Shown: positions 1-7,437 of the stretch, in pieces
How the letters are laid out: each line of letters begins with the position of its first letter
Position numbering within the stretch: position 1 is the stretch's first letter
Origin: Variovorax boronicumulans
GTDB lineage: Bacteria > Pseudomonadota > Gammaproteobacteria > Burkholderiales > Burkholderiaceae_C
Assembly (NCBI RefSeq): GCF_029892485.1
Contig: NZ_JARXVG010000013.1
Span: forward strand, 124,001-188,000
Reading direction: 5' to 3'
Length of the DNA: 64,000 bases
Translations under genes and position numbers: made by a program
Notes under the pieces: model-generated
What the model was told of the DNA's origin: nothing
The model's database searches: none
The model's input: only the letters and a program-made list of their open reading frames with translations

Positions 1-1266
1 CCGACCGGCCGCGCCACGGGCAACTACTGGGGCGATGCGCTGGCCATGTTCATGACGCGCGCCGGCTCGCCCTACTATTTCTCGCTGCATGCGAGCGAGC
101 CGCGCAGCGCAGACGGGGGCAGCCGCCGGGACGTCGGACACATCACCGGAGTCGGGCCGGTCGGTACCGGCAAGACCACGCTGCTGGGCTTCTGCATGGT
201 GGCGATCTGCAATCGACTCGATGCCACGCAGGTCATCTTCGACAAGGACGAAGGCCTGCACATCCTGGTGCGAGCGCTGGGCGGCCAGTACCTCCCGCTA
301 AAAAACGGCGTGCCTACCGGCTGCAATCCACTGCAGCTCGACGATGCGGTCACCGACAACGTCGAGTTCATGCGGCACTGGCTCAGGCGCCTCGTCATGC
401 GCACGCCGACCGATACCTTGAGCGTCCGTCAGGAGGACGACCTTGACCAGGCGTTGCATGGCACCCTGAAGCTCGAACGCTCGTTCAGGCGCCTGTCCCG
501 TCTGGTCGCCTTCCTCGACATCACGGACCCCGAGGGGATGCACGCGCGCCTTCGCAGATGGTGCGCCTCGGAGCGCGGCGACTATGCCTGGGTATTCGAC
601 AACGATCGCGACGACGTGGCTCCGCTGCTCGCCCGGCACGCCTTGGTCGGCTTCGACGTGACCGACTTCCTCGACAACGAAGTCGTGCGCGCGCCGCTGA
701 CCATGTACCTCTTTTATCTGGTCAACCGGATGGTGGATGGCCGCCCGCTGGTGTGCTGGATGGACGAATTCGCCAAGCTCCTGAGCGACCCGGCGCTCGC
801 GAGGTTCGCCAAGAACGGCCTGGAGACCTGGCGCAAGAAGAACGCGAACATTGCTACGTTCACCCAGAGCACCAGCCATGTGCTCGATTCCGGCATCGCG
901 CGCGCGATCGTCGAGCAGACGCCGACGAAGATCCTGTTCCCCAATCCGGAGGCGGAATACGACGAGTACACCCAGGGCTTCAACCTGACGGACAGGGAGT
1001 TCGCGCTCATCAAGCAGGAACTCGAGCCCGGCTCCCGGCAGTTCCTCATCAAGCAGAACCATGTCAGCGTGGTCGCGCAGCTTGATCTCCACGGCTTCGA
1101 TGACGCGCTGCACGTCATTTCCGGGCGCACCAACAACGTCCGCCTCATGCGCGAATGCATCGCGACCTTCGGACCGGATCCCGACCAATGGCTGCCGCCT
1201 TTCCGCAAGGCGCTGGCCAGCCGCCCTCCCCGTTCGCTCTCACACCAGGAGAACTCCCATGCGTAG
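1..1266 (+). CDS. virB4: VirB4-family T4SS ATPase, C-terminal part (gene enters from left of window)
   Basis: Inner-membrane-associated ATPase that powers pilus assembly and substrate transfer in the type IV secretion system. The reading frame is open from base 1, so only about 421 C-terminal residues are present and the N-terminal domain lies outside the window. A Walker A motif (GPVGTGKTT, about bases 154-180) and a Walker B segment (LVCWMDEFAKLL, about bases 748-783) are visible, followed by the conserved region in which a Trp-Arg-Lys-rich stretch precedes a TQS motif. The stop overlaps the start of virB5 by 8 bases, showing an operon. The family assignment is firm from these motifs and the following virB genes; the true start cannot be seen. 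Confidence 0.93.
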   Translation, partial: PTGRATGNYWGDALAMFMTRAGSPYYFSLHASEPRSADGGSRRDVGHITGVGPVGTGKTTLLGFCMVAICNRLDATQVIFDKDEGLHILVRALGGQYLPLKNGVPTGCNPLQLDDAVTDNVEFMRHWLRRLVMRTPTDTLSVRQEDDLDQALHGTLKLERSFRRLSRLVAFLDITDPEGMHARLRRWCASERGDYAWVFDNDRDDVAPLLARHALVGFDVTDFLDNEVVRAPLTMYLFYLVNRMVDGRPLVCWMDEFAKLLSDPALARFAKNGLETWRKKNANIATFTQSTSHVLDSGIARAIVEQTPTKILFPNPEAEYDEYTQGFNLTDREFALIKQELEPGSRQFLIKQNHVSVVAQLDLHGFDDALHVISGRTNNVRLMRECIATFGPDPDQWLPPFRKALASRPPRSLSHQENSHA

Positions 1267-1990
1267 GTTCCTTGTTGCCCTCGTCCTCGCGGCGGCTTCG
1301 CTGGCCCCGCTGCACGCGAAAGCCGGTATCCCGGTGATCGATGTCACCGCCGTTGCCAACCTGATTCAGCAGGTCATGTACTGGCAGCAGCAGATCTCCG
1401 GAATGCAGAAGCAATACGACCAACTGAAGGAATCCAAGGACCAGCTGACCCAGACCCACAACGCGATGACTGGGAGCCGGGGCATGGAGCAGTTGCTGCC
1501 CACCTCGGAGCTCGCGCGCAACTACCTGCCGCCCAGCTATGGTGAGCTGATGAATACGCTCAACGGCACGTCGGCCGGCTATGCGGGGCTGGCCAGCCAA
1601 GTGCAGTCGATCATGAAGGCCAACAGCATCCTCTCAGGAACGCAGATGGAGACGCTCAGTCCGGAGTTGCGGCAGATCGTCGAGCAGGGGCGGCAATCGG
1701 CAGCGCTGCTCAACGGCATGACACAGAGCGCATACCAGAACACCAGCCAGCGTTTCGCGGCGCTGCAACTGCTGATCAGTCGCATCGCTTCTGCACATGA
1801 CCCCAAGGCGATCCAGGACCTGCAGGCAAGAATCCAGGCCGAGCAGAACATGCTCACCAATGAGCAGACAAAGCTGCAGAGCCTCTATCAGATTGCAAGG
1901 GCCGAGGAAGCGGCCCAGCAGCAGCGTACTCGGGAGCAAGTCATCTCAGGCCATGGCGGATTCAACGCACGGTTTGTTCCCAACCCGTGA
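1259..1990 (+). CDS. virB5: VirB5-family minor pilus protein
   Basis: Predicted periplasmic or pilus-tip component of the T4SS, 243 residues. The start at 1259 is chosen because it follows a purine-rich AGGAG ribosome site at the end of virB4 and opens a clear signal peptide (charged MRR, hydrophobic core LVALVLAAASLAPL, then an Ala-rich cleavage region near residue 20). The mature part is alpha-helical and Gln-rich (WQQQISGMQKQYDQL), as in VirB5/TraC proteins that form a helical bundle. A longer in-frame extension upstream lies inside virB4 and is not needed. Position between virB4 and virB6 agrees with the usual order. VirB5 sequences diverge strongly, so the name rests on topology and context as much as on similarity. 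Confidence 0.88.
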   Translation: MRRFLVALVLAAASLAPLHAKAGIPVIDVTAVANLIQQVMYWQQQISGMQKQYDQLKESKDQLTQTHNAMTGSRGMEQLLPTSELARNYLPPSYGELMNTLNGTSAGYAGLASQVQSIMKANSILSGTQMETLSPELRQIVEQGRQSAALLNGMTQSAYQNTSQRFAALQLLISRIASAHDPKAIQDLQARIQAEQNMLTNEQTKLQSLYQIARAEEAAQQQRTREQVISGHGGFNARFVPNP

Positions 1991-1996
1991 ATCGTC

Positions 1997-2206
1997 ATGT
2001 CCAAACCAACGACCGTCATCCTTGTGATTGCTGTACTTGCCATGGGCGGCGTTTATGGCGTTCTGAGACAGGACTGGTCTCCAACCGCGTCCCCCGGAGG
2101 CGTACCGTCCGAGACGACCAATCCGGCAGCATCAAGGGCCGAGCATGGGGACTTCCAGAATCGATTTCAGCCGACGATGCGCCCTGCTAGCGGCTCCAAA
2201 AAATGA
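1997..2206 (+). CDS. Small single-pass membrane protein in the virB5-virB6 interval
   Basis: A 69-residue product with one N-terminal hydrophobic segment (TVILVIAVLAMGGVYGVL, about residues 6-23) and a polar, Pro/Ser-rich tail ending in Lys-Lys. It starts 6 bases after virB5 and ends 18 bases before virB6, so it belongs to the operon. Small proteins at this location in other T4SS operons include entry-exclusion lipoproteins (EexN-like) and TrbK-like proteins, but no lipobox Cys is visible here, so I cannot assign one. An overlapping frame (1987-2190) lacks the membrane segment and was discarded. The gene is probably real given the tight spacing; its role is unknown. Confidence 0.6.
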   Translation: MSKPTTVILVIAVLAMGGVYGVLRQDWSPTASPGGVPSETTNPAASRAEHGDFQNRFQPTMRPASGSKK

Positions 2207-2224
2207 AGTTCGAAGGGACGCGCA

Positions 2225-3274
2225 ATGTTCTTTCAACAATTCTGGACGTGGCTCAACGACCAATTGACCGAATACCTCGCGGCCAAAACGGCGACCGTGG
2301 CCGGTGCCATTGAGCCTGCAGTGGTAACGCTCGCGACGATCTACGTAATGATTTGGGGATTCCTTAGCCTGACCGGAAGAATTCAAGAACCGATATGGGA
2401 GGGGGTCAAGCGCGTCTTCTTCATCGCGATCGTACTGGGCGTCGGTCTGAGACTTTGGCTTTACAACGGAGTCATCGTGGACACCTTTTTCAACGCACCA
2501 GTCCAGCTTGCGGCCAAGATCACAGGTGCATCGAACCCGGTGTCCGTGATTGACACGATATGGGACAAAGGCGGGACCGTTGCTTCAAACCTTTGGAACA
2601 AAGGCGGTGTATTGAACGGCGACTTTGGCTTCTATTTGGCTGGAGCCATCGTCTACTTCATCATCGGAGGCGTGGCCGTCTACGCGCTCTTCCTGCTTGT
2701 TTTGTCCAGGCTCGCGTTGGCATTGATCCTCGCCTTGGGCCCCGTTTTCATTTGTTTGCTTTTCTTCGAGGCCACACGCCGATTCTTTGAGGCGTGGATT
2801 GCGCAGTTGGCCAACTATGCAGTGGTCGCCGTCCTAAGCTCGCTGGTGGCAAGCCTCATGCTTCAGATCGTTTCTTCCTACGCCGCACAGACGGCCGCAC
2901 GCGGCGCGGCCATCGTGACCGTGGATGCACTGAACTTGGTTCTGTGTGCTTCTCTGGTGCTGCTGGTTATGCGCCAGATCATGTCTATCGCGGCCGGGCT
3001 TGCGAGCGGCGTCGCACTCAGTTCATTCGGCCTCGTCAGCGGATTGGCGCGGTGGGCAATGGGCGGAGCCAAGCGCACAAATTACGAGTTCGGTCGCGGC
3101 GTGCTGGACGGCCTTCGGCGGGAACCGCGTAGCCGCTGGGATTCGTTCCGCCGCTTGGCAGGCAATCGCTTTGGTACCGGCGTGGCTTCGATGGCAGGTT
3201 TCGGCGCTGCGCGTCGCGGCGGCACCGTGCTTCCAAGAGAGCAGGTCATGCCGGGCCTGTCGCGCAATCGCTAA
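2225..3274 (+). CDS. virB6: VirB6/TrbL-family polytopic inner-membrane protein
   Basis: Channel component of the T4SS inner-membrane complex, 349 residues. At least five hydrophobic segments are visible: about residues 26-50, 62-82, 138-180 (two adjacent helices around a conserved LALGPVF turn), 190-210 and 235-265. The C-terminal 90 residues are basic and presumably cytoplasmic. The Leu-Gly-Pro motif after the fourth helix is characteristic of VirB6 proteins. It sits between virB5 and virB8 as expected. Codon usage is somewhat less GC-biased at the start (ttctttcaacaattctgg) than in its neighbours, but it recovers later in the gene. A GGGACGCGCA stretch precedes the ATG. Confidence 0.9.
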   Translation: MFFQQFWTWLNDQLTEYLAAKTATVAGAIEPAVVTLATIYVMIWGFLSLTGRIQEPIWEGVKRVFFIAIVLGVGLRLWLYNGVIVDTFFNAPVQLAAKITGASNPVSVIDTIWDKGGTVASNLWNKGGVLNGDFGFYLAGAIVYFIIGGVAVYALFLLVLSRLALALILALGPVFICLLFFEATRRFFEAWIAQLANYAVVAVLSSLVASLMLQIVSSYAAQTAARGAAIVTVDALNLVLCASLVLLVMRQIMSIAAGLASGVALSSFGLVSGLARWAMGGAKRTNYEFGRGVLDGLRREPRSRWDSFRRLAGNRFGTGVASMAGFGAARRGGTVLPREQVMPGLSRNR

Positions 3275-3288
3275 TGGAGGGCGGGCAG

Positions 3289-3450
3289 ATGAAGCCTTCG
3301 ACGATCCTTTCCTTGTTCGCCGTTCTGCTGGCTGCATGCGGCACTCGCCCGCCTACGCCGCCGGACTGCGAAGGTCCGCTCACGCCGATCAACATCCCGA
3401 ACGGCGTTTCCGAATCAGGAGCGGTCCATGCGCCGGAACGCCGCCCTTGA
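3289..3450 (+). CDS. virB7: VirB7-like outer-membrane lipoprotein (53 residues)
   Basis: A very short gene between virB6 and virB8. The product opens MKPSTILSLFAVLLAACGT, a typical lipoprotein signal with lipobox Leu-Ala-Ala-Cys (Cys at residue 17), followed by a Pro-rich stretch (TRPPTPPDCEGPLTP) and a conserved-looking INIPNG segment. In T4SS core complexes VirB7 lipoproteins bind VirB9 through the short mature peptide, and this size, lipobox and location fit that role. The ATG follows a GGAGGGCGGGCAG ribosome site. The end overlaps virB8 by 23 bases in another frame, implying translational coupling. The assignment rests on motif plus position because VirB7 sequences are too short for confident similarity. 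Confidence 0.8.
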   Translation: MKPSTILSLFAVLLAACGTRPPTPPDCEGPLTPINIPNGVSESGAVHAPERRP

Positions 3451-4150
3451 AAACTACCTGAGCGAAGCCCAGAGCTGGGAACTCGACCGCGCGCGCCGCG
3501 CAGAGCGATCAAACAAGATCGCCTGGACCGTGGCCGCAGCGGCGACACTGGTCGCAGTGCTCTCGGTCGCGGCCGTCAGCGCACTCACGCCGCTGAAGCA
3601 GCCTGTTCCCGTTCTCATCCGCGTCGACAGCAGCAGCGGGATCGTCGACGTCGTTCCCACCTACGAGGGCACGACCGACATCGAGCATCTGGTGACCCGC
3701 AACCTGCTGCAGAACTACGTGATCGCGCGCGAGCGCTACTTCTACGGTACCGCAGAGGCGGACTACGAACTGGTCGCCTCGCAGAACTCGCCTCGGTTGA
3801 ACCAGGAGTGGGCCGCTTCGTGGGCCGCCGACAACCCGACCTCACCTCTGAACGCCTACAAGGATGGCACGTCCATCCGCGCGCAGGTGCGATCGGTCAC
3901 CTTCCTCAAGCTGGAGAGCGGGAAGGACAAGCTGGCACAGGTCCGCTTCGCCCGCTTGACGCGCGCAGGCGGCACCGGCGAGGAGCAGACCAGCCACTGG
4001 GTGGCCACGATCGAGTTCGCCTATGTCCCGCCATCGACGGACAACAAGATGCGATCGCTCAATCCACTGGGCTTTCGCGTCGTCGAATATCGCCGCGAAC
4101 CCGAGGTCGCCCCGGCCAGCGCTGCACCGAGCAGGCAGGAGGCGCGATGA
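3428..4150 (+). CDS. virB8: VirB8-family inner-membrane assembly factor
   Basis: Bitopic inner-membrane protein that nucleates T4SS assembly, 240 residues. A cytoplasmic N-terminus of about 33 residues is followed by one membrane helix (about 34-56) and a periplasmic domain of NTF2-like fold. Seen in the sequence: the ENYLSEAQSWELDRARRAERS segment just before the helix, and the periplasmic YVIARERYFYG and FAYVPPSTDNKMRSLNPLGF motifs, the latter being the conserved NPLGF region of the family. The stop overlaps the virB9 start in an ATGA arrangement. Length is normal. Confidence 0.93.
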   Translation: MRRNAALENYLSEAQSWELDRARRAERSNKIAWTVAAAATLVAVLSVAAVSALTPLKQPVPVLIRVDSSSGIVDVVPTYEGTTDIEHLVTRNLLQNYVIARERYFYGTAEADYELVASQNSPRLNQEWAASWAADNPTSPLNAYKDGTSIRAQVRSVTFLKLESGKDKLAQVRFARLTRAGGTGEEQTSHWVATIEFAYVPPSTDNKMRSLNPLGFRVVEYRREPEVAPASAAPSRQEAR

Positions 4151-4989
4151 AGCCGTGGCGCATGCACCGCAGGTTTGCCTTCGCGATCGGATTGGCGGCA
4201 AGTCTTGCGTTTGCCGCGCCGCACGGCCGAACCGCGACCGTGCCGCCGGCGGGCAAGGTCGATGCCCGGGTGCGTATGGTTGCCTACAACCCCGAGGACG
4301 TCGTCACGCTTCAAGGCTATGTGGGCTACCAGATCCATCTGCAGTTTGCCGAAGGCGAGGAGTTCGTGAACCTTGGCGCTGGCGACAACGGTGCTTTCGA
4401 TGTCGGCGCCGAGCGCAACCACTTCTTCATCAAGCCCAAGGAAGCGCGCGCCTCGACCAACTTCACCCTCCTCACGAATCGGCGGGCCTACCATTTCGAC
4501 TTCATCGTGTCTTCCGTCGCGCCCGCGGGCGGTGCGACCAAGCGCATGGTGTATTCGATTCGTTTCACCTACCCGGAGGACGAGGCCCGCGCCGCAGCGG
4601 CGGATCAGGAGCGACGCCGGACCGAGGCGCGCATGAACGAGGAGGCCTCGAATCGCCCTCGCAACGCCGACTACTGGTTCTGCGGCAGCGATTCGCTCAA
4701 GCCCGTGAGTGCCCACGACGACGGCGTGCAAACGCGACTCCGCTTTCAGGCGCAGTCAGACTTTCCGGCCATGTTCGTGCGCAACGACGACGGATCCGAG
4801 TCGCTGCTGAACTTCAGCATCGAAGCGGATGAGGTGGTGATCCACCGGGTGGCGCGTCGCTTCGTGCTGCGGCGCGGCGGCCTGGTCGGCTGCGTGGTCA
4901 ACCGGTCGTTCGTCGGCGGCGGCGCGCGCACCCCGACCCACACGAGCGCAGAAGATGTGCGGCGCACGACGACAGGAGAGCGGCCGTGA
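4147..4989 (+). CDS. virB9: VirB9-family outer-membrane core complex protein
   Basis: Periplasmic/outer-membrane component of the T4SS core complex, 280 residues. The start at 4147 overlaps the virB8 stop (ATGA) and gives a signal peptide of about 28 residues (MKPWRMHRRFAFAIGLAASLAFAAPHG). The N-terminal domain contains VRMVAYNPEDVVTLQGYVGYQ, and a polar linker follows at about 140-170. The C-terminal domain contains NADYWFCGSDSLKPVSAHDDG and ends with a beta-rich segment around VIHRVARRFVLRRGGLVGCV, which in homologues contacts VirB7. Two Cys are present in the mature part. Translation runs directly into virB10 (GTGA overlap). Confidence 0.93.
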   Translation: MKPWRMHRRFAFAIGLAASLAFAAPHGRTATVPPAGKVDARVRMVAYNPEDVVTLQGYVGYQIHLQFAEGEEFVNLGAGDNGAFDVGAERNHFFIKPKEARASTNFTLLTNRRAYHFDFIVSSVAPAGGATKRMVYSIRFTYPEDEARAAAADQERRRTEARMNEEASNRPRNADYWFCGSDSLKPVSAHDDGVQTRLRFQAQSDFPAMFVRNDDGSESLLNFSIEADEVVIHRVARRFVLRRGGLVGCVVNRSFVGGGARTPTHTSAEDVRRTTTGERP

Positions 4990-6320
4990 CCTGGATCGAC
5001 CAGCCTCGCCGTGGCGCCCGAATCGATCCGCCGACGCATTCCGACGCGTCCGAGATCGACCCCGAAACCGGAGAGATCCTGCCTGGACAGACCGAGGCGG
5101 TCACCGGAAACGCCGCATCCCGCATCGCCGACGAGCGCGCCACGGTCCGAGGCGAACGCGCCATGCCATCGGTCAATCGCGAGCGCTCTGTCCAGTCGCG
5201 CATCAGCGGGTTCCTGGCGCTGGCTGTGATCATTCTCCTCGGCGGCGGCTTCCTGTTCTGGTACTACAACACGCAGTACGCCAAGACCCGCGAGGCCGAA
5301 GAGGCCGCGAGAAAGGCGGCCTCGGCACGTGCCGGCGGCGAGATGAAGGTGCCACCGCTCGGCCGCATCGATCCCCCGCAAACACCGCCGCAGGCGCCGC
5401 CCATCGCCGGCACTCCCGCTGCCCCGTCGACCGCGGCTGTCAACACGAGCCCTTCCCAGAAGACGCCCGCGCAGATCGCACTGGAACGGCAGTTAGGCAC
5501 CCCGGTGCTTCGGCGCGCGCAGTCCGCCCAGCCCTCGGGCATTTCAGCACCGCACGGGTTCGCAGATCCGGCAGCGCTGCCCGCCGGCGGCATGCCTGGC
5601 ATGTCCCAGTTGTTCGGCGCGCTGCAGCCGCTTGGCGCCGGCTCGGCCGCATCCGGCGGCGGCGGGCAACTTGCCGCGAACCTCCGGCCGACGCCGACCC
5701 CGGCGGTCCTCGCCCAGACCCTGCCCACACGGCGCATGCTTCTGCCCAAGGGCGCATTCATCGACTGCACGCTGGAGACCGCCATCGACTCCACCTACGA
5801 GGGCATGACCACCTGCATCGGCGCCAGCGACATCTACGGGGCGGACGGCAAGGTCGTGCTGCTGGAGCGCGGCACCAAGTACGTGGGCGAGCAGCGCGGA
5901 ACGCCGCGGCAGGGACAGGGCCGCGTCTTCATCGTGTGGAACGAAGCGCGCACCCCGACAGGCGTCGTGGTCCAGCTTGCCTCACCCGGAACCGACGAAC
6001 TGGGGCGCAGCGGGTTGCCCGGTTTCGTCGACACCCATTTCTGGGATCGCTTCGGTGCCGCGGTCCTGATCTCGGTGATCGACGGCACGATGCAGGCGAT
6101 CGCCGCCCAGCAGCAAAGCGGCACCCGGGTCGGCAGCGGCGGCGGCTTGGTGCTCGGTCCGCAGGGCAGCCGCGACGTCATGACGGAGGTGCTGCGCAGC
6201 ACCGTGTCGATTCCGCCGACAGTCATCAAGAACCAGGGCGAGCGAATCCAGATCCTGGTCGCACGCGATGTGGATTTCAGGAGCGTCTATGCGCTTCGAA
6301 GCGACCCAGCCCATCCCTGA
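4986..6320 (+). CDS. virB10: VirB10/TrbI-family T4SS energy-sensing channel protein
   Basis: Spans both membranes and couples ATPase activity to channel opening; 444 residues, a usual length. The start is GTG at 4986, overlapping the virB9 stop by 4 bases. A cytoplasmic N-terminus of about 72 residues precedes one membrane helix (FLALAVIILLGGGFLFWYY, about 75-93), then a coiled/charged segment, a Pro-rich stretch (about 120-150), and the C-terminal TrbI beta-barrel (about 245-440). The barrel carries the LPKGAFIDCTLETAIDS entry motif and RGTKYVGEQRG. The C-terminus overlaps virB11 by 32 bases when the preferred virB11 start is used. Confidence 0.94.
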   Translation: MTWIDQPRRGARIDPPTHSDASEIDPETGEILPGQTEAVTGNAASRIADERATVRGERAMPSVNRERSVQSRISGFLALAVIILLGGGFLFWYYNTQYAKTREAEEAARKAASARAGGEMKVPPLGRIDPPQTPPQAPPIAGTPAAPSTAAVNTSPSQKTPAQIALERQLGTPVLRRAQSAQPSGISAPHGFADPAALPAGGMPGMSQLFGALQPLGAGSAASGGGGQLAANLRPTPTPAVLAQTLPTRRMLLPKGAFIDCTLETAIDSTYEGMTTCIGASDIYGADGKVVLLERGTKYVGEQRGTPRQGQGRVFIVWNEARTPTGVVVQLASPGTDELGRSGLPGFVDTHFWDRFGAAVLISVIDGTMQAIAAQQQSGTRVGSGGGLVLGPQGSRDVMTEVLRSTVSIPPTVIKNQGERIQILVARDVDFRSVYALRSDPAHP

Positions 6321-7437
6321 ACGCGAGCCCTGCGCCGCCACCGGCGACCTGCCATTGGCGACCAGCGCCGTGACCGCCGCGGCACCCGCGGAGCCGCCCT
6401 CGTCCCTTGTCCTTTTCCTCGGTCCGCTCGGCCGTCTCTTGGACGATCCCGAGGTCACCGAGATCTGCATCAACGAGCCCGGCGCGGCTTTCGTGGAACG
6501 GCAGTCGGGCTGGCTGCGCGAAGAGTTGCCGTTCGCGAGCTTCGACTGGTGCATGGCCATCGCCAAGCTCGTGGCCAATTTCACGCACCAGCGCATCTCG
6601 GCCAACGAGCCGCTCCTGTCCGCCACCCTCCCGGGCGGCGAACGAATCCAGATCGTGCTGCCGCCCGCGACGCTGGAGCGGACCGTCTCGATCACGATCC
6701 GGCGTCCGTCCCACACGCTCTGGAGCCTCGAAGAGCTGGCTGATCTGCGCGTCTTCGAGCCGACATGCAGCGTCCCCGCCTGCCCGCTGCGGCCGACCGA
6801 TCTGGACAACCTGGCACCGGAGGATCGGGAACTGGCCGGGCTTCTCGCATGTCGCGAGTTCGTGCCGTTCCTGCGCCGTGCGGTGCAGTGGCGCAAGAAC
6901 ATCCTGTTGTCCGGTGCCACCGGCTCCGGCAAGACCACGGTCGGCAAGGCGCTGATCCTCGAGGTGCCACCGGAGGACCGTTTGATCACGATCGAGGACG
7001 TGAAGGAACTGTCGCTGCGCAACCAGCCCAACCACGTGAGGCTTTTCTACTCGCAAGGCGCCCAGGGGCAAGCCGAGGTCACGCCCGGTCAGCTGCTGGC
7101 CGGTGCCAAGCGGCAGCGGCCCGACCGCGTGTTCGTGTCGGAATTGCGGACCGGCGAAGAGGTCTACGACTACCTGGTGTCTGTGAACACCGGCCACCCC
7201 GGCTCGATCACCAGCGTGCATGCGGACAGCGCGGCGATGGCCTTCGTGGCGCTGGCGCAGTTGATGAAGCGCAGCCAGGCGGGCCAGGGCATGAGCACGC
7301 GCGACGGCGTGGAATTGGCGCAGATGAGCGTGGACATCGTCGTGCAGTGCGCGCGCGAACGCCGGGACGGCCGTCCGCGGCGCATCGTGCGGGAGATCTG
7401 GTATGACCCAGGCACCAAGAACCGACGGCTTGCCTAG
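6289..7437 (+). CDS. virB11: VirB11-family hexameric traffic ATPase
   Basis: Cytoplasmic ATPase of the T4SS, 382 residues from the ATG at 6289. This start is preferred over an in-frame ATG at 6268 because AGGAG lies 8 bases upstream of it. The N-terminal domain carries VTEICINEPG (about 50-60). The C-terminal RecA-like domain shows Walker A GATGSGKTT (residues 209-217), the Asp box around ITIEDVKEL, the His-containing GHPGSITSVHADSA motif, and Arg-rich segments. The N-terminal tail of about 40 residues is Ala/Pro-rich and longer than in the shortest homologues. The stop lies inside virD4, which overlaps by 35 bases. Confidence 0.95.
   Translation: MRFEATQPIPEREPCAATGDLPLATSAVTAAAPAEPPSSLVLFLGPLGRLLDDPEVTEICINEPGAAFVERQSGWLREELPFASFDWCMAIAKLVANFTHQRISANEPLLSATLPGGERIQIVLPPATLERTVSITIRRPSHTLWSLEELADLRVFEPTCSVPACPLRPTDLDNLAPEDRELAGLLACREFVPFLRRAVQWRKNILLSGATGSGKTTVGKALILEVPPEDRLITIEDVKELSLRNQPNHVRLFYSQGAQGQAEVTPGQLLAGAKRQRPDRVFVSELRTGEEVYDYLVSVNTGHPGSITSVHADSAAMAFVALAQLMKRSQAGQGMSTRDGVELAQMSVDIVVQCARERRDGRPRRIVREIWYDPGTKNRRLA

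Noticed and set aside
1987..2190. Alternative 67-codon gene between virB5 and virB6
   Set aside because: Overlaps a frame with a clear membrane helix and better operon spacing; it has no hydrophobic segment and a Cys/Arg-rich random look.
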